Notes under the pieces: model-generated | What the model was told of the DNA's origin: nothing | Database searches by the model: none | Seen by the model: the letters and a program-made list of their open reading frames with translations, nothing else | In this document: positions 16,409 to 25,231 of the stretch, piece after piece | Layout of the letters: each line of letters opens with the position of its first letter | Numbering within the stretch: position 1 is the first letter of the stretch | From: Helicobacteraceae bacterium | GTDB taxonomy: Bacteria > Campylobacterota > Campylobacteria > Campylobacterales > Helicobacteraceae | DNA: 64,000 nt | Direction of reading: 5' to 3' | Assembly: GCA_900766555.1 (NCBI GenBank) | Contig: CAAFVR010000023.1 | Coordinates: 1 to 64,000 of the forward strand | Translations under genes and position numbers: made by a program

Positions 16409-17491
16409 ATTGGCGGCTCTTGAATTTCTGGCTCATTTACGATCTGGCGTAAAAAATCATGACCGCCTAGCGTTGCTTTATCTTTGATTTTAATTTTTAG
16501 CTGGATATGAAAATGCTTATTTATAAAAGCGATATCAATGCCGCGACTATAATAAAGTCTATAAATTGCTAGATCTTCTAATTTTATCATGCTAAATAAA
16601 AGCTTGCAAAGTCGCCCTATCAGACTTTTTGGCTTTAGCGTGCTTAGATATATAGTGGTATATTCTGGCGCTAAATAATGCAGCGGCAGCATTTTTATAC
16701 CCGATTTTAATGCTAGATCCGCAACTTTTGCATACAAAAAAATCTCCTCTCTGTCATCTTTCAGCTTTTTTGTATCTTTTGCGGGGAACTTTTGTTTTAC
16801 AAGATCATTGATATATCTATTAAAATGGCTTTCATCATGCCATATTGGCATAATGCTATTTTTCATATCGCAATCTATTGCTTCTTTTATTTCTGTACAC
16901 ATTTTTAAAAATGGTTTGATTTTTCCGCCATTTATCCCGCCCATAATGTAGGGCAAAATGGGTTCTTGTAAATATGCGCGACTTTCCTTTTGGCTTTCAT
17001 ATGAATTATAAAATCTTAGGCTAGATCCGTTGCTTTTGTCTTCTTCATTTATCGCACCAGGATGCACAGCGCACACTAGATCAGATCCTAATATCTCAGA
17101 TTCATTTATATAATCTATGCATTCTAAATTCGCGTTCAAAAAGAAGGCATATTAAAACCGTCCAAAAGATGGCCAATGTCGCAAAACATGTGATATCGCA
17201 AAAGCGTAGGATAAGGCCAGCTCATCTTTTTTGTAGCAATTAGGCTTACATTTTTGGCAGTTTTGCATTCAAATTCATAGCTACTTTTGGAATCAAAATC
17301 GCTAAAAACAAAATAATGTTTCTTTAAATTGACTAAAAAGTATTTTTCAAAATTGGCATAAAAATCATCAAAAAAGCCAATATATCTGCCGATGCCAATA
17401 AATAAAATGGCAATGTCGCCTCTAGGCATGGGCTCTATATACGCAGCATACGGGGGGGGGGGGGAAAATTATGAAAAAAAAGCCTTTGCAT
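16405..17491 (-). pseudogene. GT6 (ABO-like) glycosyltransferase, phase-variable and frameshifted
   Basis: Two frames together give a GT6 enzyme, the family of the human A/B transferases. The first (from ATG 17,429, 97 codons) encodes DIAILFIGIGRY, HYFVFSD and MSWPYPTLLRYHMF. The second (to 16,405) encodes LNANLECID, YIMGGINGGK and WHDESHFNRYI. Bacterial GT6 enzymes have NxN instead of the metal-binding DxD, and NAN is present. The frames meet at a T5 run near 17,141; T6 would join them. An upstream ATG at 17,491 reads a short leader into the C13 tract. With 13 C it stops soon after; with 14 or 11 C it enters the GT6 frame. Likely role: blood-group-like LPS decoration. As sequenced it is off or broken. 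Confidence 0.8.
17452..17464. repeat. Poly-G/C tract, 13 nt, between GT6 gene and ridA
   Basis: There are 13 consecutive G on the + strand (C on the minus strand). On the minus strand the tract lies in the leader frame of the GT6 gene, about ten codons after the ATG at 17,491. On the + strand it lies about 30-42 bases upstream of the ridA -10 element. Length change could therefore switch the transferase and may also modulate ridA. Confidence 0.85.
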
Positions 17492-17499
17492 GCTAGAAT
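17491..17499 (+). promoter_or_regulatory. Extended -10 promoter of ridA
   Basis: TGCTAGAAT is identical to the rnpB -10 region. A start about 7 nt downstream would give a short leader containing AAGG ahead of the ATG at 17,522. On the opposite strand TATAAT (+ strand positions 17,507-17,512) may serve the divergent GT6 gene. Confidence 0.5.
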
Positions 17500-17521
17500 T
17501 TGCAAAATTATAAGGCATTTT

Positions 17522-17881
17522 ATGAAATATCCTAAGCCCCTTGGACCATATGTTGCAAGTCGCAAAACTAAAAATAAAAATGAATTAATTTTTTGTAGCG
17601 GCCAGATCGGATTAGATGAAAATGGAGAAATAAAAGAAGATATAAAGCTCCAAACTACACAGGTGCTAAAAAATATACAAGGCGTTTTAAGTGAGCATAA
17701 TTTAACGCTAGAGGATGTATTAAAAACTACGATATTTTTAACAAATATGGGCGATTTTGAAGCCGTAAATCAAATATATGGCTCATTTTTTAAGCCGCCC
17801 TATCCGGCTAGATCCACAATAGAAGTTCGCGCGCTGCCAAAAGGCGCAAAAATTGAGATCGAAGTTATAGCTCAATCTTAA
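17522..17881 (+). CDS. ridA: RidA family reactive intermediate deaminase
   Basis: RidA hydrolyses reactive enamine/imine intermediates such as 2-aminoacrylate. The roughly 119-aa product shows GPYVASRKTK, FCSGQIGLDENGEI, the VLKTTIFLTNMGDFEAVNQIYGSFF block and the RSTIEVRALPKGAKIEIEVIA ending with the catalytic Arg. An in-frame ATG at 17,471 would add 17 basic residues. I prefer 17,522 because it has an AAGG site, follows the TGCTAGAAT promoter and gives the family length. The stop overlaps the convergent OMP stop in TTAA at 17,878-17,881. Confidence 0.93.
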   Translation: MKYPKPLGPYVASRKTKNKNELIFCSGQIGLDENGEIKEDIKLQTTQVLKNIQGVLSEHNLTLEDVLKTTIFLTNMGDFEAVNQIYGSFFKPPYPARSTIEVRALPKGAKIEIEVIAQS

Positions 17882-18709
17882 AATGCGTAGCTAACTCCAG
17901 CCTCAACGCCGCCATCTTTGCGATAAAACACAACATGACTGTCTGTGTAATTTCCGATATTTAGCACATCTACATCTTGGATGAAAACTTGGTTACCAAA
18001 TGCATGCGCAATTTTTAGCTCAATATGCTTATTTAACTTTGCGCCAAGCCCAACGCTCGCGCCATAATAATGCAAAAATCCGCTAGTAGCTGGCGTGCCA
18101 AATAATCTAACGCCAAAGCTAGCGCTCAAAATGTCAGATCCGATTAGTTCTGCAAAATTATAATTCACATAACCGCTAAATCCAAAAGCTTGGAGATAAT
18201 CAACTTGCAAGGAATCTTGATCACTGTAATATGTAGCTTCAGTATTTTTGACACCAAGAGCTGCATCAGCTGATAGATTTGGCAAAAAGCTATCTAGTTT
18301 AAAACGTGCGCCAAGTTCGAATAATTGATGGAAATTTGTGCCAAAACCTAGCGAGTCATTGGCATCTGGGAAGTTTGTAGGCTTTTTATCAAGCGTTGAT
18401 TTGAAAGAAACTATCTCTTGCACATATACATTTTGCGCAGATACTTTTACGAATGCATCAAATACGGGGGGGAGGGGTAAGATCTTTTATTTGCTTATAT
18501 ATCACATTCAATTTAGCATCTTGCTTAGCTAGCTTTTCGTCAATTAATTTTAATCTAGATTCAACTGTTTGCTCTTCTTGTTCTATTTGTTTTGCTTGTT
18601 CTGCTTTTTTGTCGTCTTTTTTGACTTTGTCATCTTTTTTAGCCTCTTCTGCGCTCAAACTTGTAATAGCTAGACTAAGGGCCAAAATGCTTGAAAAAGT
18701 TTTTTTCAT
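17878..18709 (-). pseudogene. Outer-membrane beta-barrel protein, phase OFF by C7 tract
   Basis: The gene starts with a signal peptide (MKKTFSSILALSLAITSLSA) and a Lys/Asp/Glu-rich helix, up to residue 83, where the C4-T-C7 run shifts it to a stop (TPPPRI). The continuation lies in another frame from the tract to 17,878: about 195 residues with alternating hydrophobic beta-strands (SADAALGVKN, GYVNYNFAELIG, GASVGLGAKLNKHIEL), ending in the outer-membrane signature GVEAGVSYAF. Removing one C (C6) or adding two (C9) joins the two frames into a roughly 277-aa outer-membrane protein. This is a classic slipped-strand switch in the OFF state. The barrel family is not recognised. Confidence 0.85.
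18466..18477. repeat. G7-A-G4 tract inside the outer-membrane protein gene
   Basis: On the coding (minus) strand this is C4-T-C7. The C7 half determines whether the signal-peptide frame continues into the barrel frame; 7 is OFF, 6 or 9 would be ON. Confidence 0.85.
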
Positions 18710-18741
18710 ATTAACTTCCTGTTTGTAAATTTAAAGTCCAT

Positions 18742-18747
18742 ATTTTA
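18742..18747 (-). promoter_or_regulatory. -10 element upstream of the outer-membrane protein gene
   Basis: The minus strand reads TGCTAAAAT, an extended -10. The predicted start is near 18,735 and an AGGAAG ribosome-binding site follows just ahead of the ATG at 18,709. The rest of the 154-nt gap to groEL holds no gene that I can see. Confidence 0.4.
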
Positions 18748-18863
18748 GCACATGTAAGCGGAATTGAATTGTGAATTTATGTGAGAAAAGCCCCCTAGCA
18801 CCCCTCACGCGCCCTAGAGAACGCAAAAGAACGCCAATTAAGCAAAATGAGCGATGTGAGCGC

Positions 18864-20504
18864 TTACATCATGCCCATGCCGCCCATACCACCCATGCCG
18901 CCCATATCTGGCATAGCTGGAGCTGCTGGTTTGTCTTCTTTGATTTCATGTATCGTAGCTTCTGTTGTTAAAAGTAGACTTGATACTGAAACGGCATTTT
19001 GGAGCGCAATTCTAGCCACTTTTAGCGGATCTATGATGCCTTCTTTGAACATATCAACATATTCTCCTGTTGTAGCATTGAATCCGATGCTTTCGCTTTG
19101 TTTTTCAACTTCATTTACAACAACGCCTGAGTCAAATCCCGCATTTTGTGCTATTTGAGATAATGGAGCTTTGATTGAGCGCTTAATTATTTCATACCCT
19201 ATTGATTGATCGCAGCATAATTTTAATTCTACTTTTGCAGCCGCACGGATCAGAGCCGCGCCACCACCAATTACGATGCCTTCTTCCACTGCAGCTTTTG
19301 TGGCAGATAATGCATCATCTACGCGATCTTTCTTTTCTTTCATTTCAACTTCGCTAGCTGCGCCAACTTTTATAACAGCTACCCCGCCGCTTAGCTTTGC
19401 CAATCTTTCTTGGAGCTTTTCTTTGTCATAATCGCTAGTTGTTGTGCTAATTTGCGTTTTTATCTGATCTACTCGCGCATTTACGGCAGCTTTGTCGCCT
19501 TTGCCATCCACTATTGTTGTGTTATCTTTATCAATAGTAATTCTTGAAGCTGATCCTAGATCTTCAATAGTTGCACCTTCTAGACTTTTGCCTAGCTCTT
19601 CGCTTATAACTTCGCCGCCCGTTAGCGTCGCTATATCTTTTAGCATTTCTTTTCTTCTATCGCCAAAACCAGGAGCCTTAGCAGCCGCTACATTTAGCAC
19701 GCCTCGGAGTTTATTTACAACCAATGTTGTTAGCGCTTCGCCCTCGATATCTTCTGCGATTATCAATAGCGGGCGACCTGATTTCATTGTACTTTCAAGC
19801 AATGGCAAAATATCTTTCATTTGGCTAATTTTTTTATCAGTTAGCAAAATATAAGCATTTTCAAGCTGAGCTGTCATTTTTTCCGTATTTGTTACAAAAT
19901 ATGGGCTCAAATATCCGCGATCAAATTGCATACCTTCAACGACTACTAAATCGTCATTTATGCCCTTTGCTTCTTCAACTGTTATTACGCCATCTTTGCC
20001 AACTTTTTCCATAGCTTCAGCTATTAATTTACCAATTGTGGCATCTGAATTCGCTGATATTGTCGCAACTTGCGCGATTTCTTCTTTGGAGCTAATTTTT
20101 TTACTAGCATTTTTTAGCTCATTTATTATGGCTTCGCTAGCTTTATCCATGCCGCGCTTAACTTCGATAGGATTTGCACCCGCTGTAATATTGCGGAGGC
20201 CTTCTTTAAATATTGCATAAGCCAAAACTGTAGCTGTAGTTGTGCCATCTCCGGCTGCATCCGCAGTTTTTGAAGCCACTTCTTTAACTAATTGCACACC
20301 CATATTTGCTATCGGATCTGCTAGCTCAATTTCTTTTGCAACGCTAACTCCATCTTTTGTAATAGATGGTGCGCCATAGCTTTTTTGTATCAATACATTG
20401 CGACCGCGTGGCCCCATCGTAACTTTTACTGCGTCATTTAGTTTTTGGATACCTTCAAAAAGTTTTGTTCTAGCTTTATCTGAAAAATTAATGTCTTTTG
20501 CCAT
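18864..20504 (-). CDS. groEL: Chaperonin GroEL (Hsp60)
   Basis: GroEL is the ATP-driven folding chamber in the cytosol; in Helicobacter it is also found at the surface and with urease. The 546-aa protein is full length, from [18 protein letters not shown], with the ATP-site segment [17 protein letters not shown] and [11 protein letters not shown], to the C-terminal [12 protein letters not shown] tail. It lies 27 nt downstream of groES. A good AAGGAG site precedes the ATG. Confidence 0.99.
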   Translation of the reverse strand: MAKDINFSDKARTKLFEGIQKLNDAVKVTMGPRGRNVLIQKSYGAPSITKDGVSVAKEIELADPIANMGVQLVKEVASKTADAAGDGTTTATVLAYAIFKEGLRNITAGANPIEVKRGMDKASEAIINELKNASKKISSKEEIAQVATISANSDATIGKLIAEAMEKVGKDGVITVEEAKGINDDLVVVEGMQFDRGYLSPYFVTNTEKMTAQLENAYILLTDKKISQMKDILPLLESTMKSGRPLLIIAEDIEGEALTTLVVNKLRGVLNVAAAKAPGFGDRRKEMLKDIATLTGGEVISEELGKSLEGATIEDLGSASRITIDKDNTTIVDGKGDKAAVNARVDQIKTQISTTTSDYDKEKLQERLAKLSGGVAVIKVGAASEVEMKEKKDRVDDALSATKAAVEEGIVIGGGAALIRAAAKVELKLCCDQSIGYEIIKRSIKAPLSQIAQNAGFDSGVVVNEVEKQSESIGFNATTGEYVDMFKEGIIDPLKVARIALQNAVSVSSLLLTTEATIHEIKEDKPAAPAMPDMGGMGGMGGMGMM

Positions 20505-20531
20505 TGTTATTATTACTCCTTAATTTATTGC

Positions 20532-20804
20532 TTATTGCATTTTGCCTAGAATGTCTTCTAGATCTAGTATTAAAAATTCTTTGCCATTTAGCTTAATTTC
20601 GCTGCCTTTATACTTGCCAAAAACGACAGTATCGCCCACGCTCACGCATTTGCACTCATCTTCAATTTTTGAGCCAACTGCTTTTATCACGCCAGAAAGC
20701 GGCTTTTCCTTCGCGTTATCTGGAATTATGATGCCAGAGCTAGTTTTTGTTTCTTCTTCTAAGCGCTCAACTAGAACGCGCTTTCCAAGTGGTTTAAAGT
20801 TCAT
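20532..20804 (-). CDS. groES: Co-chaperonin GroES (Hsp10)
   Basis: GroES is the lid of the GroEL cage. The 90-aa protein has [27 protein letters not shown] with the mobile loop, and the C-terminal [17 protein letters not shown]. It lacks the long Cys/His-rich metal-binding C-terminal extension known in H. pylori HspA, a useful difference from the gastric species. It is the first gene of the groESL operon. An AGGA site lies before the ATG, and the candidate heat-shock operator lies just upstream. Confidence 0.98.
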   Translation of the reverse strand: MNFKPLGKRVLVERLEEETKTSSGIIIPDNAKEKPLSGVIKAVGSKIEDECKCVSVGDTVVFGKYKGSEIKLNGKEFLILDLEDILGKMQ

Positions 20805-20822
20805 GAAAGTCCTTTTATTAAA

Positions 20823-20856
20823 TTAGCACTTAAATTTTTAAGTGGCACATTTTATA
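20823..20856 (-). promoter_or_regulatory. groESL promoter with CIRCE-like inverted repeat
   Basis: The minus strand has TATAAA (-10; + strand 20,851-20,856). It is followed by an inverted repeat with perfect 8-bp arms, CACTTAAA and TTTAAGTG, around a 2-base centre, inside TTAGCACTT...AAGTGGCAC. The left half matches the CIRCE (HrcA) half-site TTAGCACTC closely; the right half is degenerate. The position between promoter and start codon suits an HrcA or HspR operator. Confidence 0.5.
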
Positions 20857-21012
20857 GAGTTTTGTTTAATAAATCAATATCTATTAAAAAATTATTAAAA
20901 ATATTTAGCGCAACTAACTAAACTTTTTTAATCAAAATAACTTAAATTACCACATAACATCACTTAAAATAGCGCTATGATAAAATAAATAATAAATAAA
21001 AGTTGCGCCCCA

Positions 21013-22257
21013 ATGGACCCCTTAAAGAACACCTTAAATCCAAATCTAATCCCAACTCTATCTGCTATAAAAACGCCAATTTATATACTTGAGCGCGCCA
21101 AGCTAGAGAAAAATTTAAAAATACTAGATAACGTACAGCAAAGTACTGGCGCTAAAATATTGCTAGCATTAAAAGGTTTTGCCTTTTGGCGAAGCTTTGA
21201 TTTGGTACATCAATATCTAAGCGGATCTTGCGCTAGCGGAGTGCACGAGGCGAGACTTGGGCTTGAGGAGATCGGATCTAGAGAGTCAAATAAGCATGTT
21301 TGCGTCTTTAGCCCCGCCTTTAAAGAAGATGAAATAACTGAACTTTTGCCTCTTGCAACGCATATTATTTTTAATTCTCCTGCGCAATTTTGCACTCATT
21401 TCCCAGCCATCCAAAAACAAAATGCCAAATTACAAAGTCTTGGTATGGATGAAATTGAAATCGGACTCCGGCTAAATCCGCTATTTTCTGAAGTTAGCCC
21501 AGAAATTTACAATCCATGTGCACCAAATTCGCGCCTTGGCATCATCCCAGATATCTTTCATAAAATGGCGCAAGAAAATAGCGAACTTTTTAATCAAATT
21601 AGCGGGCTGCATTTTCACACGCATTGCGAGCAAGATTCAAGCGCGCTTGTAAAAACGCTTGAAGTTATAGAAGAACATTTCGGCAGATATTTCAAACATC
21701 TTAAATGGATAAATTTTGGCGGCGGGCATCACATCACAAAAGAAGGCTACAACATAGATCTGCTAAAACGCCTTATTAATGAATTTCGCGCTAAATATAA
21801 TGGTATTGATGTATTTTTAGAACCCGGCGAAGCTGTGGGTTGGCAAAGCGGCTTTTTGCTATCTGAAGTTGTAGACATCGTGCAAAATGGCGCAAAAATA
21901 GCGATTTTAGATATCTCAATCACAGCTCATATGCCAGATTGCCTTGAAATGCCCTATTCTCCAGAAGCTGTACTCATCAAAAATGGCGCAATGTATCTAC
22001 AAACTTTAGAGCAAAAAAATCCCTATATCTTAGGCGGCACAAGCTGTTTGGCTGGCGATTTTTTGGGTTCATATGACTTTGGCATAGAAATATCCACTGG
22101 AGATAAAATCGCCTTCCTAGATCTGATGCATTACAGCATTGTTAAAAATACGACATTTAATGGCATAAAATTGCCCTCATTTGGACAAATAAATGAAGAT
22201 GGCAGTTTTAAATTATTAAAAGAATTTGGCTACGCAGACTACAAAGCGCGCAATTAA
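21013..22257 (+). CDS. nspC: Carboxynorspermidine decarboxylase
   Basis: NspC is a PLP enzyme that decarboxylates carboxy(nor)spermidine, the last step of the alternative spermidine pathway used by epsilonproteobacteria. The 414-aa protein has the fold-III alanine-racemase-like layout. The PLP lysine is probably in LLALKGFAFW (about residue 55). HFHTHCEQ and the phosphate-binding region INFGGGHHI are visible, as is the C-terminal GGTSCLAGDFLGSY with the partner Cys. The start has no obvious ribosome-binding site, and the first roughly 18 residues extend beyond the usual family N-terminus, so a later start is possible. TATGAT at 20,976 is a candidate -10. Confidence 0.92.
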   Translation: MDPLKNTLNPNLIPTLSAIKTPIYILERAKLEKNLKILDNVQQSTGAKILLALKGFAFWRSFDLVHQYLSGSCASGVHEARLGLEEIGSRESNKHVCVFSPAFKEDEITELLPLATHIIFNSPAQFCTHFPAIQKQNAKLQSLGMDEIEIGLRLNPLFSEVSPEIYNPCAPNSRLGIIPDIFHKMAQENSELFNQISGLHFHTHCEQDSSALVKTLEVIEEHFGRYFKHLKWINFGGGHHITKEGYNIDLLKRLINEFRAKYNGIDVFLEPGEAVGWQSGFLLSEVVDIVQNGAKIAILDISITAHMPDCLEMPYSPEAVLIKNGAMYLQTLEQKNPYILGGTSCLAGDFLGSYDFGIEISTGDKIAFLDLMHYSIVKNTTFNGIKLPSFGQINEDGSFKLLKEFGYADYKARN

Positions 22258-22307
22258 GCGCATTACAATCTAGGCTTTGCTAAAATTGCAAAAACAAAAG
22301 ATGGTTT

Positions 22308-24200
22308 ATGAAACGCCTTATCACAACGCCAGTTTATTATGTAAATGACATCCCGCATATCGGGCATGCTTATACGACTTTTATCGGAGATATGTTTAAG
22401 CGCTATTTTGCGCTAGCTGGCGATGAAACGCTATTTTTAGTAGGCACTGATGAAAATGGGCAAAAAATTGAGCAATCCGCCATCAAAAATAATAAATCTC
22501 CCCAAAGCTACGTGGATGAAATCTCAGAAAAATTTAAAGATCTTTGGGATGATTTTGAAATAAATTATGACATCTTTACGCGCACCACCAAAAATAGCCA
22601 TCATGCCATCGTTCAAGATGCCTTTTTAAAAATGTTTGAAAATGGCGACATCTACAAAGGCGAATACGAAGGCCTCTATTGCATAAGTTGCGAAAGCTAT
22701 TTTACGCGCACGCAAGCAAATGCCTGCCCAGATTGCGGCAAAGAAATGCGCGTGATCAAAGAAGAAAGCTATTTTTTCAAACTTAGCAAATATCAAGATA
22801 AATTACTCAAATTCTATGACGAAAATGAGAATTTTATAATGCCGCGCTTTCGTAAAAATGAAGTCGCAAATTTCGTAAAAAGTGGATTGCAAGATCTATC
22901 CATCACGCGCACGAGCTTTGATTGGGGCATCAAAATACCGTCTCAAATAAATGACCCAAAACATATTGTTTATGTCTGGCTTGATGCATTAATGAGCTAT
23001 ATCAGCGGATCTATATATAAAAGCCGCGATTTTTATAAAGATTCTCCGCCAAAAACGCTGCAAGAGCTACAAAATAGCGCCTGGAGCAATGTAATACATA
23101 TCGTTGGCAAAGATATTTTGCGCTTTCATGCCATATATTGGCCGGCTTTTTTAATGAGCTTGGGCTTTGAGCTGCCAAAACAAATTTTTGTAAATGGCTG
23201 GTGGCTAATTGATAGCGTCAAAATGAGCAAAAGTATCGGAAATGTCATAAATCCACGCGAAATAGCAAGCGAATTTAGTCCTGATATTTTGCGCTATTTT
23301 TTGATGCGCGAAGTTAGCTTCGGCCAAGATGGCGATTTCGTGCGAGAAAATCTAATAAATCGCCTCAATTCAGAGCTAAACGACATTTTGGGCAATTTGC
23401 TAAATCGCATCCTAGGTATGAGCGCACAATATTTTGACCTAAAAATTAGCGGATCTAAGATCTCTGAATTAGATGAAATATATGCCAAAAATGCTAATCT
23501 TGATTTTCTTATGCGCGAAGTGACGCCTGGCAAATATCTAGATGAACTTTGGAGCATTTTTAGCTTTTGTAACGCGCTAATTACGCAATATAAACCTTGG
23601 GAACTTATAAAAAATGGAGATAAAAATAAAACTTCAGATCTGCTAATCTCGCTTTGCAACGCCCTAATTATCGGCGCTCTGCGACTTTATCCAATAATGC
23701 CAAAAATAAGCGTAAAAATACTAAGCGTTTTTGGCCTAAGCGCTGATGCTGCTAATTTCAAAAAATATGTGCTTGAAAATCATTTCATAAATGAATTAAA
23801 TTTAACAAAAATCCCGCCACTTTTTGCCAAAAAAGAAGAACCAAAAAAAATGCCAGCTGAAATTGCGCTAAAACAAAATCAAATTGATATAAAAGATTTC
23901 CAAAAACTTGACATTAAAATTGGCGAAATCCTAGAGGCTAGCGCCGTGCCAAAATCTGAAAAATTACTGAAGTTCAAAGTCGACCTTGGAGAAAATGACA
24001 TACGCCAGATCCTATCTGGCATAGCAAAATATTACAATCCAGCGGATCTAGTCGGCAAAAAAGTCTGCGTCTTGGCAAATTTAAAGCCCGTCAAAATAAT
24101 GGGGCTTGAAAGCCAAGGCATGATATTATCTGCTAGCGATGGAAATTTGAGCGTGCTGCAAATTGACAAAGATTTAGCAAATGGCGCAAAAATATCATGA
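22308..24200 (+). CDS. metG: Methionyl-tRNA synthetase
   Basis: MetG charges tRNA-Met. The 630-aa class I enzyme has the HIGH motif (HIGHAYT, residue about 16), the Cys-containing zinc knuckle (CISCESYFTRTQANACPDC), the KMSKS signature (VKMSKSIGN, about residue 305) and a C-terminal tRNA-binding domain (IDIKDFQKLDIKIGEIL) fused at the end. It is followed with ATGA overlap by the Mur-like gene, the same order that I recall for H. pylori HP0417-HP0418. Confidence 0.97.
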   Translation: MKRLITTPVYYVNDIPHIGHAYTTFIGDMFKRYFALAGDETLFLVGTDENGQKIEQSAIKNNKSPQSYVDEISEKFKDLWDDFEINYDIFTRTTKNSHHAIVQDAFLKMFENGDIYKGEYEGLYCISCESYFTRTQANACPDCGKEMRVIKEESYFFKLSKYQDKLLKFYDENENFIMPRFRKNEVANFVKSGLQDLSITRTSFDWGIKIPSQINDPKHIVYVWLDALMSYISGSIYKSRDFYKDSPPKTLQELQNSAWSNVIHIVGKDILRFHAIYWPAFLMSLGFELPKQIFVNGWWLIDSVKMSKSIGNVINPREIASEFSPDILRYFLMREVSFGQDGDFVRENLINRLNSELNDILGNLLNRILGMSAQYFDLKISGSKISELDEIYAKNANLDFLMREVTPGKYLDELWSIFSFCNALITQYKPWELIKNGDKNKTSDLLISLCNALIIGALRLYPIMPKISVKILSVFGLSADAANFKKYVLENHFINELNLTKIPPLFAKKEEPKKMPAEIALKQNQIDIKDFQKLDIKIGEILEASAVPKSEKLLKFKVDLGENDIRQILSGIAKYYNPADLVGKKVCVLANLKPVKIMGLESQGMILSASDGNLSVLQIDKDLANGAKIS

Positions 24201-25210
24201 AAGTTTCATCTGTAGTTGAGCTAATCCAAGGCAAGCTTTCAAATAGCCCGGCCATTTCAAGCTTTAGCTCAATTGCAGTGGATCTAAATTACGTAAAAAA
24301 GGGCTCTCTCTTTGTCGCCAAAAATCAAGATGACATCCAAAAAGCCATAGCAAATGGCGCTTATGGCGTAATCTACAAAGATGCCGCGCAACTTCTAGAC
24401 TCAGAAATCGCCTGGATAAAAGTAAATTCGCTAGATGATTCTATCTTGCGATTAATTCGCTATATCATAATTACTAAAAAAATTAGCGTCTTTGCGCTAA
24501 AGCCGCTTGAATTGCGCATTTTTGAAAAGATCTGCAAAGATGATGGGGTCTATATTTTTAAAAAAGATTTTGATGCTCTTTTAACGGATCTGCAAAATCG
24601 CCAAATTAACGCGATTGCCTCAGCTCATGCAGATTTTTTAAGCATCGCTTTATCGCAAATCCCATCCATCGCGCCGCAAGAGCCATCCTTTAAAATTAGC
24701 CAAGCCACGCTTTTTGATATGCAATTTTATTATGATTCCTGCTTGTATCACATCCCGCTGCCAGCGCTTTTTTTAAATGAAATAAGCTCTGTAATTTATC
24801 TTTGTGAAAATTACAATATAACTTTTGATCTCGCTAAATTTAGCCCTCTGCTAGATCTGATGCCGCTTTTTATAAATACAAGCAATTTTGAGTTGCTAAA
24901 TTATGCGCAAGGAAATTGCGCTATTTTGGCACTAGAACACAAAGATCTTTTTGAAAGTTATGCAAATTACATTTCACAAAATGGCAAATGGGGAGTTTTT
25001 GCGCAATTCATCCCAGAATCTTTTGATATAAATGCGCTAAATCTTGATTCGAGCAATATTATTTATTATCAAAGTATGCTAGATCTGCTAAATCTGATAT
25101 GCAAGACGCATTTTAATTTTGGCGTGATTTTGGGCATAACAAATGAGACATTTTTACGCGCATTAGAGGTCGCAAAACCCGCTGAGACAAGCCTATTTGA
25201 CTGCCTATGA
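24197..25210 (+). CDS. Mur-ligase-like protein lacking the ATPase core (HP0418-like)
   Basis: This 337-aa protein overlaps metG by ATGA and precedes cmoB, the place of H. pylori HP0418. Residues about 20-60 (SSIAVDLNYVKKGSLFVAKN, then AIANGAYGVIY) closely resemble the N-terminal domain of MurE/MurF ligases (pattern: Gly-(D/S)-LFVA, then Ala-Ile-x-x-GA). I see no GTNGKT-type P-loop, so it is unlikely to be an ATP-dependent ligase. A role in recognising UDP-sugars or peptidoglycan precursors is only a guess. Confidence 0.7.
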   Translation: MKVSSVVELIQGKLSNSPAISSFSSIAVDLNYVKKGSLFVAKNQDDIQKAIANGAYGVIYKDAAQLLDSEIAWIKVNSLDDSILRLIRYIIITKKISVFALKPLELRIFEKICKDDGVYIFKKDFDALLTDLQNRQINAIASAHADFLSIALSQIPSIAPQEPSFKISQATLFDMQFYYDSCLYHIPLPALFLNEISSVIYLCENYNITFDLAKFSPLLDLMPLFINTSNFELLNYAQGNCAILALEHKDLFESYANYISQNGKWGVFAQFIPESFDINALNLDSSNIIYYQSMLDLLNLICKTHFNFGVILGITNETFLRALEVAKPAETSLFDCL

Positions 25211-25231
25211 ACCCATGAGAGATCATTAAGC

